From the NCBI GenBank assembly GCA_008330645.1, contig VLTN01000026.1, positions 1 through 64,000 on the forward strand: a stretch of DNA of 64,000 bases. The letters run 5' to 3'. The stretch comes from Cafeteria roenbergensis (Eukaryota > Sar > Bigyra > Bicosoecida > Cafeteriaceae). The notes beneath the pieces are model-generated. The model worked only from the letters and a program-made list of their open reading frames with translations, had not been told where the DNA came from and ran no database searches. The position numbers and the translations under genes were made by a program. This document shows, piece after piece, positions 34,374 through 43,189 of this stretch; position 1 is the first letter of the stretch; every line of letters begins with the position of its first letter.

Positions 34374-35513
34374 TCAGCGTGCGCTCGCGCGAAAGTATAT
34401 CCCCATCTCGTCGGTGTGCGTGGCACCTGCCGCAAGCACCGTCAGTCCGTCGCCCGTGTTGTAAGCGTTGGCCGCCCCGCTCATGGGCTCGATTGCCACC
34501 GACTGCTCGCCCCAGGTGAACGACCCCGTGAACACCTGGAACACCCGGAAATTGCTGTCGCCCCACACGGTCACTGCGTCACCAGGGTAGGACGGATCCA
34601 CGAGTGTGACTCCCGCGGAGCCGCAGTGTGCCGCGTCTGCGGTCATGGTGAATTCGTCGTCGTAGTACGTGGCGTTGGGTGCAGAGCCACCCACAGGAGC
34701 CGAGCCGTCGAACGCCGTGAACGGCGACGTGGTGCCGAGCGGCAAGAGCGGACCTGCCCGTGGAGCGAGCGGCCCCATGTCGAGCCTGCGCCAGTCCTCG
34801 CAGCTGTCCCTCGGCTCGCCGCACATCTCGCAGGGGCCCAGCCGCAGCAGCACGCCGGATGTCCTGGAAACATTGACATAGGGGTGCATGGAGTGGAAGA
34901 AGGGCAGCGACGCGGACTCCTCGGTGTTGGTCATGGACGTCGTCACCCTGAGGCCGCGGGCGTCGAACGAAAAGACGATGCTCAGCCGGAAGGACCAGGG
35001 CCAGCCCGGCCAGGAGAGCCTAGGCACGTCCGCCACGATGGTGACCTCCGCGTGCGTGTCGTCAGCTGCCGAGGCTCCCACAGCGAAGGAGCGGTTCAGC
35101 ATGAATCCGTGCAACGCGTCGTCGCGGAGCGAGTTGTCCTCGTTGCAGGGGAGCTGGTACTGGGTGCCGAACCAAGAGTACTGGCCCTTGCCGATGCGGT
35201 TCGCCCACGGGGCAAGGACCGCCGCCCGGAAGTGGTTCGCGTTGGTGCGCACGATGTCGGCGTCGGTGGTCCGCATCAGCACGTCGCGCAGCCCGCCGCT
35301 CGCCGACCGCATCAGCAGCCGGTTGATGCGCCCCCCCGAAGAGAATATGATCTCGGCCTCCTGGCCGGTGGCCGTGTCGTGCATCACGGCCATGTCCAGC
35401 GGCTGCCAACCAGGGAGTGTGCGGTTGAACACGACAAATCGCGACGCGTCTCCGGGAAGCGTCGAGCAGGCCACCAGTGCCGCGAAAAGCGAAACTGACG
35501 GTCCCAGCCTCAT
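34374..35513 (-). CDS. Secreted aldose 1-epimerase (mutarotase)
   Basis: Intronless, 379 residues. GalM-family motifs occur in order: APWANRIGKGQYSWFG, LHGFML with the first catalytic-site His, SMHPYVNVS with the second His, a DDEFT segment, and AIEPMSGAANAYN whose Glu is the family's catalytic base. These enzymes interconvert alpha and beta anomers of sugars such as galactose or glucose. The ATG at 35513 begins a good signal peptide (MRLGPSVSLFAALVACS), so the enzyme should enter the secretory pathway and act outside the cell or in a vesicle. The four Cys in the CEMCGEPRDSCEDW area and N-x-S/T sites also suit a secreted protein. Head-to-head with the EVE-domain gene. Confidence 0.92.
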   Translation of the reverse strand: MRLGPSVSLFAALVACSTLPGDASRFVVFNRTLPGWQPLDMAVMHDTATGQEAEIIFSSGGRINRLLMRSASGGLRDVLMRTTDADIVRTNANHFRAAVLAPWANRIGKGQYSWFGTQYQLPCNEDNSLRDDALHGFMLNRSFAVGASAADDTHAEVTIVADVPRLSWPGWPWSFRLSIVFSFDARGLRVTTSMTNTEESASLPFFHSMHPYVNVSRTSGVLLRLGPCEMCGEPRDSCEDWRRLDMGPLAPRAGPLLPLGTTSPFTAFDGSAPVGGSAPNATYYDDEFTMTADAAHCGSAGVTLVDPSYPGDAVTVWGDSNFRVFQVFTGSFTWGEQSVAIEPMSGAANAYNTGDGLTVLAAGATHTDEMGIYFRASAR

Positions 35514-35950
35514 TCGCGCACCCAATGTCCGCCTGCAGCGCCCAGGCGGGTGGCTCCGGCGCATTGTGGAGCGGGGGGGTTGACTCTGCGGACCGTGCGC
35601 TGCAGCTCTGCTTTCAAGCCGCCCCCTCGCTCAGCGGCGAGCTCCGGGAGTTCCCGCACTTGGCGTACTGCTTGTGCGCAGCGAGGCACGTGAGAGTCCT
35701 TGCGGGCGGCCCTTGGTCGCGTGCTCCGTGTGGCAGCGCGGGCCGGCTGGCGAGCGCGAGTCTGACGCCGCACCTGCTGCCTTGCCCACACCAAGTTTCC
35801 CCCCCCCACCCCACGCGCAGCACGCTGCGTTCCATCGCGCGCGGGTCACGCCAACTTGCTACGGTGCACGCAGCCCAACTGCCTGGAGCAAGGGGGCGCG
35901 GCCCCTTCCCGAGCCACCTCGCCTTGTCGTCGCCAGCATTCGCCAGCAGC
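35514..35950. promoter_or_regulatory. Divergent spacer, aldose epimerase / EVE gene
   Basis: 437 bases between two divergent start codons, containing a C-rich run near 35800. A 5' untranslated exon of the EVE gene could lie here. No separate gene seen. Confidence 0.4.
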
Positions 35951-36805
35951 ATGCCCGGCCGCTTCTGGCTCTTCAAGAGCGAGCCCGAGCCCCGCATTGT
36001 CAAGGGCGTTGACGTATCGTATGGAATCGACAAGCTGCAGGCCGACGGGGAGGCGGACTGGGACGGCGTGCGCAACTACCAGGCGCGCAACAACATGATG
36101 GCCATGTCCAAGGGCGACATGGCGCTCTACTACCACAGCAACACCAAGGTTCCCGGAGTCGTGGGCACCTGCGAGGTGGTGCGCGAGTCGTACCCCGACG
36201 AGACGGCCTTCGACCCGGAGGACCCCCACTTTGACCCGAAGTCGTCGGAGGACAAGCCGCGCTGGTTCAAGGTTGACATTGCCTACCGCTCCCGCACGCC
36301 GCGCAAAGTCAGCCTGGCAGAGCTCAAGGCCGATCCCGCACTGCAGCAGATGCAGCTCTTCACCAGGGCGCGCCTGAGCGTGTGCGAGCTCACCGAGGAG
36401 GAGTACAACCACGTGCTATCCTTGGCGGAGACGCCTGAGCCCGAGGCCATCGCCGCCGCCCGCCCCAAGCCAAGAGCCCCCAAGGGCGAGCCCAAGTCGG
36501 CGGCCGCTGCCGCGGCGGCCGCGTCCACCGGGCCAGCGGTGTCAGCGGCAGCTGCAGCGCGCCCAGCCGCAACGTCGAGTGCACCCAAGCCGCGGCTGTC
36601 CAAGCAGGCCTCAGCCAAGCGAGGCTCTGCCGCTGCTGCTCGGACCACCAAAAGCCGCGCCGCTGGCTTCGCTGCGTTTGCTGCGGCGGAACGCCCAGCT
36701 GTTGAGGCTGCACTCGGGCAGGGCGCCAACGCGAGGTCGGTGAGCAAGGAGCTCGCTGCGCGATGGGAGGCGCTTCCCGACGCTGAGCGCGCCAAGCTGT
36801 CATGA
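35951..36805 (+). CDS. EVE-domain protein with HMG-like C-terminus
   Basis: Single exon, 284 residues. Residues 1-155 are an EVE domain of the THYN1 type: FWLFKSEP at the very start, DWDGVRNYQARNNM, MALYYHS and VVGTCEVV. EVE domains belong to the PUA-like fold and bind modified bases in DNA or RNA. After an Ala/Pro/Lys-rich linker the C-terminus (FAAFAAAERPAV, then SVSKELAARWEALPDAERAK) looks like an HMG-box-like helical DNA-binding segment. Vertebrate THYN1 is about 225 residues with the EVE domain C-terminal, so the added DNA-binding-like tail is unusual. Inferred role: nuclear reader of modified nucleotides. ATG 35951 directly precedes the first EVE strand. Confidence 0.88.
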   Translation: MPGRFWLFKSEPEPRIVKGVDVSYGIDKLQADGEADWDGVRNYQARNNMMAMSKGDMALYYHSNTKVPGVVGTCEVVRESYPDETAFDPEDPHFDPKSSEDKPRWFKVDIAYRSRTPRKVSLAELKADPALQQMQLFTRARLSVCELTEEEYNHVLSLAETPEPEAIAAARPKPRAPKGEPKSAAAAAAAASTGPAVSAAAAARPAATSSAPKPRLSKQASAKRGSAAAARTTKSRAAGFAAFAAAERPAVEAALGQGANARSVSKELAARWEALPDAERAKLS

Positions 36806-37172
36806 AGGTCTGCAACGCTCCCGAGCCCCCAATTCAGTCGATTAGCCCCGCCGCGTGGACCTCGCCGCCCATTGCTGCCGCGCGCTGCGCTTGTTGCCTG
36901 CCTGGCGCGCCAGAGGCAACGGACACGCACAGCACAGCCAAGCCACGCTCACAGCGCCGCCGGGGCGGTGCCCCCCATGATGGCGGCGAACACGTCGTCT
37001 GCAGCTGGCGCGGCCGCAGTCGCCGAGGCCAGACACGCCCGCTTCGAAGACCGACCGGCCGAGCCCTCCGCGATTGGGCGAAGCGGCGGGGTTGGGGGCG
37101 GCCCCAGCGCCGCCTCAACGGACTCCAGCCCGTCCAGAGCAGCTTGAGCAGGGGCATGCACCACCAGCCCGT
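36806..37172. other. Convergent 3' spacer
   Basis: 367 bases between the EVE gene and RAD54B 3' ends. Ala/Pro-rich open frames are present, as expected for GC-rich DNA, but nothing recognisable. Confidence 0.4.
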
Positions 37173-40100
37173 TCAGCCCGCCCGGCTGCGCCGCGGCAGC
37201 CGATGGCAACGGCCCCCCCCCGCACCCTTGTTGAACCAGGTGCACTGCGCATATGACACGACGTCGTCCGCACCTGCGGCGGCCACAGCCTCCGCCAGCA
37301 CCGCGTCGTCTTCCACGAGCGACGCAGGGCCAGTGTACGGCGGCCAGTCCAGCTCGCGAGCCTCCTCCGCGGCAGCGGGCTCATCGTCGTCCCCGCCCTC
37401 GCCGTCGTCGGTCTCGCAGCCGTCCTCGCACTTGACCGTGTCGTCGCTGTCCTCTTCTCCGCTGCGGCGGGCGCTGGTACGGCGCGGCTCCCGCCTTGAA
37501 GACTTGCATGGCCCTGACGCGGAGGTTTTTGCCTTGCGCTCCGACAGCATGGCGAAGGTGCTGCAGCTCCCGGCGGGCTCCTCGGTCGGCTCGTCGAAGA
37601 GCCTGCGCAGCTCGTCCGCCGAGAAGGAGCGCGCGCCTCCGGTGTCGCCGTCCACGATGGCGGACGACACCTCCTCCTTGAGTAGCTGCCTTTGCAGCAC
37701 CTTTTCCTCGAGGGTCCCGGCCAAGGAAAAGCGGTAGATGGCGCAGCGCTTGGGCTGGCCGTCGCGCCACACGCGCGCCATGGCCTGCCGGTCCGTCGCG
37801 GGGTTCCAGTCCACATCAAAGAGCACCAGCCGGTTCGCGCCCACCAGGTTGAGGCCGACGCCGCCGGCCTTGGAGGAAAGCAGCAGCACGCGCGATGGGT
37901 GGGAGCCCCTGTTGAACGCCGACACGAGCGTGGCGCGCCGCTCTGACGCCGTGGACCCGTCCAGCCTGAGGAAGGGCACGCCGCGGCATGTGCACAGCCC
38001 ACTGATCACGTCCAGCGTGGCGGTGTAGTTGGACACGACCACCAGCTTGTCGGGTGCCTCGAGGCTCTGCCCCTTGCGAGGCGTCTGCACGGACGAGAGC
38101 ATGAGCTCGTCGAGGAGCCGCAGCTTGCCCGATCCGGATGCGATGGCGTCCCCTGCCCTGCGCAGCGCGCCCGGCAGCGCGTCGCGGCCGGAGCGGGACT
38201 CCGCAAAGGGCAGCTTGGAAGCCGCCGCCACGGCGCGGCCGTCCGCGGAGAGCATGCCGAGCTCCTGAAGCGCGCTGCGGAGAGGGTCGGGATTCGCCTG
38301 GAAGGCGTCGTCGTACGCCTCGAGCAGGCTGGTGCCCTGGCGCGGGCCATGCAGCGAGGAAGGCCGCCCTCGCTTCGGCGCCCTGGTCGTGCCAGACGCG
38401 CCTGAAGAGCTCGCTGCCGTGTCGCCGCCACCTGCGTCGTCATCGTCGTCGTCGTCTTCCTCGCCGCTGCCAAGCGATGCCAGGTCGTCACTGTCGTCAT
38501 CGAAGTCGACGTCCTCGTCCCCGCTGAGGCTGCCGCGCTCCGACCCGCTCATGCCCGTCGCCGTGGACGCCACAGACGGGGAGCGCTTCGCCGCAGGGGG
38601 GCGCCGCGCGCTTGGCTTGCCGCCTGCCCCTCCCTGGACTCCCATCTGCCTGTGCATGGCTGCCACGACTGCGGAGGCGGTGGCCCGGAGAGTTGCGGAG
38701 TCGATCAGCGCTGCCGCCCGCTGGTGGCCCTCCGCCGCTGCGGCGCGCACTGCGTCCCCCCACAACAGCGCAGGGCTGTTGCAGAGCTTGCGGAGCAGGC
38801 CGACCGCCGTCAGCGCCTCGGCAGCGGCCGCCCCGCCCGCCGAGCCTCGGGCACTCGCCGCGTACCGTGCCGACGTCTTGGCGAGGACTGCGCGGTAGAG
38901 CCGCAACTGCAACGCGGTGGGACGGCAGAACACGCAAGACTCCGTCTTGGAGGGCAGGTAGCGGTCGAGGATGCGCTGGGTGCGTCGCAGGATGAACTGG
39001 GTGGACACGCGCGAGAGCTCCTTGGACCGCTCCGCGCCGATGGCCTGCTCCTCCGGGGAGGCCGACTTGTCGCGGCCACGCTGGATGGGCGTCTGGAACA
39101 CGCGGCGGAAGACGTTCAGCGGTCCGAGCACGTCCGGGTTGACAAAGGAGCAGCAGGCGTAGAACTCGTCCAGGCGATTCTGGATGGGCGTGCCGGTGAG
39201 AATGACGCGCCTGCGGCAGGGGCAGGCCGCCAGGGCGGCGATGGTCTGGTTCCCGTCACTGTTCTTCAGCCTGTGGCCCTCGTCGCAAACGAGCAGCCCC
39301 ACGTCGCAGCCGCGTTTGGCCGCGCCCGACTTGGTGGACGCGCCCGACCCTGCTGCGGCCGCCCCTCCGTTGATGAGGCCGGCGTACCTGCGGAACTGCT
39401 CGTAGCTGACGATAAGGACGGGCGAGACGCTGCTGGAGGAGAGGCAAAAGTCTCTCACCGCCTGCTCGGCCTCCTTCCCGCCTTTGGTCACGGCGATGGG
39501 CCGGCACTTCTGGTCGCCAAGCCACTTGCGGAACTCGCGACGCCAGTTGGCCACGAGAGAGCTCGGACACACAACGACGGCCTTGGTGGCGAGGGGTGCT
39601 CCTCCCAAAGACTGCTTGAGCGCCGTGTAGATGAGCGTGATGGCCTGCAGCGTCTTCCCCAGGCCCATGGCGTCGGCAAGCACTGCGCCTGCGCCCGAGA
39701 AGGGCCGCATTCCGGCCACGCACTCCCAGAGAAACCTGATCCCCGCGACCTGGTGCGGGCGAAGCGCCGACGCGAGGGCCGGGTCAACTACCACGGGAAC
39801 CTGCGGGCGGCCGTCGGCGCCCACCACGCCGCAGGCCTGCTGCAGCGCCAGCCGCGACGGGCCGCTCCCGCAAGCGCCTCCGCCTCTGACCCCAGAGCCA
39901 GCAGAGGAGGCCGCCGACGAGGCGCCAGCCGAGCGCTCCCACCGCTGACGCGCCGCCTCCTCGTTCCTGGGCGCCCCCTCTGGCCACTGGAGCACCACGG
40001 CGCCGGGGGCCAGCGGGTCGAAGCGCGCCCGAGCGCTGCGCGGCACCGCGCCAGCCTCCTCCGGCGCACCGCCTCCCCCCAAGGAGGCGCCAGCCGTTCG

Positions 40101-40997
40101 TCGGGCGAGGGACTTGCTCATCTTTGCGGACACGCGAGCGACGCTGGCAGCGAGAGAACGAGCCGCCGTAGCGGGAGCGCGCACGCCCCCGACGACGCCA
40201 GCGTCGCTCCCCGACGAGGCAGCGATGAAGATCCTTCCAGACTCGTATTCGGTCGCTGCAATTTCGTTCACGACCTCGAGGTCGTACGACCGCACGGACA
40301 GCGTGCCGCCAACCTTCATCATCGTCTGCTTGGTGTGCTCCGTGGCCACATCCTTGCCCTCCATGGTCTGCAGGATCGCCTTGCGGGAGGGAACCAGCAC
40401 GAGGATGCCGTCGTCGTACGTCTTGTGCTTCTTGCGCGAGTACTTGCAGTACATGACCGAGTAATATTGCCTCGCACCGTCGTTGGGCGCCGCTGGGGTC
40501 GCATTTGCGCGGGGTCCCGCTGCCGAAAGTCGCGCGATTGCCGCGGCGGCACCAACAGCGGATGCTGCGGGCTTGGGCGCCGAAAACGACGACGCCGCAC
40601 GCGGAACTTTGAATGCCGGCCGCCGTTTCAACCCGAGCGGCCTGCGGGGAAGCGCAGCCTGCGGCGGCTCTCCCGCCCCCGGTACTCCCGGCACTGACGC
40701 GCTCGGGCGGATGCCGGGGGTAGCATCTGCCGCCGGAGCCCCAGCAGCCGGGGGCGGCGCCGAGTCCGCAGGGCCAAGCGGCGCGGCCGTCGCGGCGGGC
40801 GCCCCCGCGGCTGGGCGAGTGCACGCGCTCGCCGCGGCTGGCGCCGAGGGGCCGGGGGTACTGCCGATCGGGCGGGGCGCGCGGAAGGGCTTGCCCTTGA
40901 GGGCGCCGCGGCGCATCGCGCAAGCCGCCGGGCAAGTGCTCCTGCCGCGCGGGCCCGCCGCCAAATGCTTGCTCGGCGCAAACATCGGCGCGATCAT
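37173..40997 (-). CDS. RAD54B: RAD54B-like SNF2 recombination translocase
   Basis: Intronless, 1,274 residues from ATG 40997. Order: a disordered Ala/Pro N-terminus (about 175 residues); a DUF2439-like domain (YYSVMYCKYSRKKHKTYDDG, then MEGKDVATEH) that marks RAD54B rather than RAD54; then the SNF2 ATPase with motif I GLGKTLQAI, Walker B CDEGHRLKN and ILTGTPIQNRLDEFY; then the helicase C half with LLSSKAGGVGLNL and motif VI ARVWRDGQ. A long acidic insert (SDDLASLGSGEEDDDDDDD) lies between the lobes. RAD54B remodels RAD51-DNA filaments and chromatin in homologous recombination in the nucleus. The residue before the Met of motif I is Ala (LADAMGLGKT) where most relatives have Glu. It is larger than human RAD54B (910) because of the low-complexity inserts. 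Confidence 0.94.
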   Translation of the reverse strand: MIAPMFAPSKHLAAGPRGRSTCPAACAMRRGALKGKPFRAPRPIGSTPGPSAPAAASACTRPAAGAPAATAAPLGPADSAPPPAAGAPAADATPGIRPSASVPGVPGAGEPPQAALPRRPLGLKRRPAFKVPRAASSFSAPKPAASAVGAAAAIARLSAAGPRANATPAAPNDGARQYYSVMYCKYSRKKHKTYDDGILVLVPSRKAILQTMEGKDVATEHTKQTMMKVGGTLSVRSYDLEVVNEIAATEYESGRIFIAASSGSDAGVVGGVRAPATAARSLAASVARVSAKMSKSLARRTAGASLGGGGAPEEAGAVPRSARARFDPLAPGAVVLQWPEGAPRNEEAARQRWERSAGASSAASSAGSGVRGGGACGSGPSRLALQQACGVVGADGRPQVPVVVDPALASALRPHQVAGIRFLWECVAGMRPFSGAGAVLADAMGLGKTLQAITLIYTALKQSLGGAPLATKAVVVCPSSLVANWRREFRKWLGDQKCRPIAVTKGGKEAEQAVRDFCLSSSSVSPVLIVSYEQFRRYAGLINGGAAAAGSGASTKSGAAKRGCDVGLLVCDEGHRLKNSDGNQTIAALAACPCRRRVILTGTPIQNRLDEFYACCSFVNPDVLGPLNVFRRVFQTPIQRGRDKSASPEEQAIGAERSKELSRVSTQFILRRTQRILDRYLPSKTESCVFCRPTALQLRLYRAVLAKTSARYAASARGSAGGAAAAEALTAVGLLRKLCNSPALLWGDAVRAAAAEGHQRAAALIDSATLRATASAVVAAMHRQMGVQGGAGGKPSARRPPAAKRSPSVASTATGMSGSERGSLSGDEDVDFDDDSDDLASLGSGEEDDDDDDDAGGGDTAASSSGASGTTRAPKRGRPSSLHGPRQGTSLLEAYDDAFQANPDPLRSALQELGMLSADGRAVAAASKLPFAESRSGRDALPGALRRAGDAIASGSGKLRLLDELMLSSVQTPRKGQSLEAPDKLVVVSNYTATLDVISGLCTCRGVPFLRLDGSTASERRATLVSAFNRGSHPSRVLLLSSKAGGVGLNLVGANRLVLFDVDWNPATDRQAMARVWRDGQPKRCAIYRFSLAGTLEEKVLQRQLLKEEVSSAIVDGDTGGARSFSADELRRLFDEPTEEPAGSCSTFAMLSERKAKTSASGPCKSSRREPRRTSARRSGEEDSDDTVKCEDGCETDDGEGGDDDEPAAAEEARELDWPPYTGPASLVEDDAVLAEAVAAAGADDVVSYAQCTWFNKGAGGGRCHRLPRRSRAG

Positions 40998-41110
40998 TCG
41001 GCAGAGCCCTGGTTCAACATCAAGGGGCGGGGCGGAAACAAAGCCACGTGGTGCAAGCGCCGTCCGGCAACAGCACTCCACCCCCCCCCTCCACCAGGAG
41101 GTAGGCCAAC
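40998..41110. promoter_or_regulatory. 113-base bidirectional promoter region
   Basis: Only 113 bases separate the ATG of RAD54B (minus) from that of the PDI-like gene (plus). Both 5' UTRs and both core promoters must fit here. It holds a C9 run (41081-41089) and no obvious TATA box. Confidence 0.55.
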
Positions 41111-42736
41111 ATGACCCTTCGTGCTGTTCGTGCCGCCCGAAGCGTGCGGGCCATCGGCTTGATGGCCGCGCTCGCGCTTGTGGTGGCGACGGCCGCCACG
41201 GCGGCCCACGCTGCAGACAGCGCGCCTGCGACTGGCGGTGACGCCCCCGGCGCCAAGGCCCCCAAGACCGGCCCCAAGGGAGGCCGTCGCAAGCCGCGCT
41301 CCAAGCGCCCCCCTCCGCCCCCAGGCCCCGACGGCACCGGCCCGCCGGGCAGCGCAGATGTGCAAGTGAACGGCGAGATCGCCGCGCTGCACGCCGCCCC
41401 CTGGCAGGGAGACGTCGCGCACGTCGCCCCCAGCGACCACGGCGCCTTCGTCCGGAACAACGAAAACACCCTGGTGCTCCTCACTGGCAAGGGGTGCCAC
41501 CTCTGCAAGCGGATTGAGCGCGAGTTCTCGCGCGCCGACTGGCTCGCGCGCACCGTCGAGCTCCCCGTCAAGTTCGCCCAGGTGGAAACCAACTCGGAGG
41601 AGGGCACTGCGCTGCTCAAGCTCCTCAACGTGGGCGCGCTCCCGGTGATGTTCCTCAACTCGAACAAGGGCAAGAAGCACGAGTTCATCGATGAATGGTG
41701 GTCGGCAGAGCCGCTTGTGGCCGACGTGCAGCGCCGCCTGGGCCAGCCGCAGGTGCTCCCGCCTGTCCGCGAGCTGGAGGCGGTGTCGGAGCTGGGCCGC
41801 TGGCTGTTCGACCGCGCCAACGACCAGGGCACCTTCGCCACCACCGCAGTCGCCTTCATGCCGCACGGCGGCCGCCACATCCCCGCCCTCCACGCCGAGA
41901 ACGAGGCGTGCGCCTCGGTGTTCGACAACGCCGCCCTGAACATCGTCTTTGACGACGAGGTCGCCTTCCGCTCCCGCCCGCGCTTTGCCCGCGTCACGGA
42001 CGTCGAGGTCATCAAGGCGTTCGGCATGCCCGTCGACCACGCCTCGCTCGTGGTCTACAAGGACTTCGACGAAGGCAAGGCCATCTTCAACGGCACCTGC
42101 GGCGCTGCCGTGGAGGACACGATCGACTTCGTCAAGAGCGAGGCCACGCCCCGCGTCGTCGTCGTCAACCACGGCAACATCCGAGACTACATGTCGTACG
42201 GCACTGGCATCATCCACGTCTTTGTCCCGGACCAGTCCCTCGACGACCCCCGCGTGTCCAAGGGCATCCTCACCACCATGCAGAAGCTCATGCGCAGCCT
42301 GGAGGCCGACAAGGTCATCGAGCGCGGCGAGTTCACCCTCTTCGTCTCCAACGGCCACCAGTACCACAACTGGGCCACCGACTACGGGCTTACCAAGCAC
42401 GAGCTCCCTGCAGTCGGCATGGATGTCGTCACCCGCTTCAGCCGCTACGCGCTCCCCAAGCTCTCTACCGCCTCCATCGTGGAGCCGTACGTGCCCACCG
42501 AGGCCCCGGAGGACAGCGAAGACGCCCCGACCCCCGACCCGGTCACCGGCCTGCTGCCTGAGATTCCCATCCTGCCCGAGGCCCTCGTCGAGTTCGACTT
42601 GGACGAGATCGCGCGCGGCGTCGCCGCCGTTCTGAACCGCGAGCAGGAGCCCGTGGTGACCTACGCCAAGGCCAAGAAGGACGCTGCCGCTGGGGGCGCT
42701 CAGCAGGAGAGCGCCGAGGAGCCCAAGTCGGAGTGA
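41111..42736 (+). CDS. Secretory thioredoxin-fold (PDI-like) protein
   Basis: Intronless, 541 residues. A signal peptide (residues 1-35, core LMAALALVVATAATAAHA) is followed by a Lys/Pro-rich linker and then a thioredoxin-like domain with the redox motif GCHLC (CxxC) in LVLLTGKGCHLCKRIEREF and the cis-Pro region VGALPVMF. A second and perhaps third thioredoxin-like fold follow without a CxxC, as in PDI b domains (FNGTCGAAVEDTIDFVKSE; GIIHVFVPDQS). Inferred role: thiol-disulfide exchange or chaperone work in the secretory pathway. The C-terminus (EEPKSE) is acidic but lacks a KDEL-type retention signal, so residence in the ER is not assured. Codon use is very strongly G/C-ending, suggesting high expression. 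Confidence 0.85.
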   Translation: MTLRAVRAARSVRAIGLMAALALVVATAATAAHAADSAPATGGDAPGAKAPKTGPKGGRRKPRSKRPPPPPGPDGTGPPGSADVQVNGEIAALHAAPWQGDVAHVAPSDHGAFVRNNENTLVLLTGKGCHLCKRIEREFSRADWLARTVELPVKFAQVETNSEEGTALLKLLNVGALPVMFLNSNKGKKHEFIDEWWSAEPLVADVQRRLGQPQVLPPVRELEAVSELGRWLFDRANDQGTFATTAVAFMPHGGRHIPALHAENEACASVFDNAALNIVFDDEVAFRSRPRFARVTDVEVIKAFGMPVDHASLVVYKDFDEGKAIFNGTCGAAVEDTIDFVKSEATPRVVVVNHGNIRDYMSYGTGIIHVFVPDQSLDDPRVSKGILTTMQKLMRSLEADKVIERGEFTLFVSNGHQYHNWATDYGLTKHELPAVGMDVVTRFSRYALPKLSTASIVEPYVPTEAPEDSEDAPTPDPVTGLLPEIPILPEALVEFDLDEIARGVAAVLNREQEPVVTYAKAKKDAAAGGAQQESAEEPKSE

Positions 42737-43189
42737 GAGTCTCGCGCAAGAGCGCGCGCGCGCCAGTGTGTGTGTTCGTGTGTGGTTTCGTGTTGTGGGC
42801 TCGCGCCGGCATCCGCGGGCGGCCCCGCCGCGCGGGTGCTTGCCCCCATTTCGCCGCGCGCCTCCAAGAGCGGGAATGGCAGGGTCGGTGTGGCCTGCGC
42901 GATGTGCGGAACACTCGCGCCACGCACTGCCCAGCTCGGAGCGGCGACTCTGGCCCCGGCCAGGCAGCGCCCACCAGCCGTCGTGCCAGCGCGCACGGCC
43001 TTGCGTCGACGCGCGCGGCCACCGGGGCCCCGAGACTGGGGAAGGCGGACGCGGGGCGCCGCGCGGGGCAGACGCAGGGCTTCGGCAGAGCAGCGGCCAC
43101 GTGAGCCCTGCTGCTGCTGCTGCTGCTGCAGATCTGACGAGGCGCCATTCCCCGCGCACTCACCTCAAGTCCCCAGGACAAGACTCAAG
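42737..43189. other. Spacer with CTG microsatellite
   Basis: 453 bases between the PDI-like and cystathionine gamma-lyase genes, both on the plus strand. A (CTG)7 run lies at about 43108-43129. The promoter of the second gene should be here. Nothing else recognised. Confidence 0.5.
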
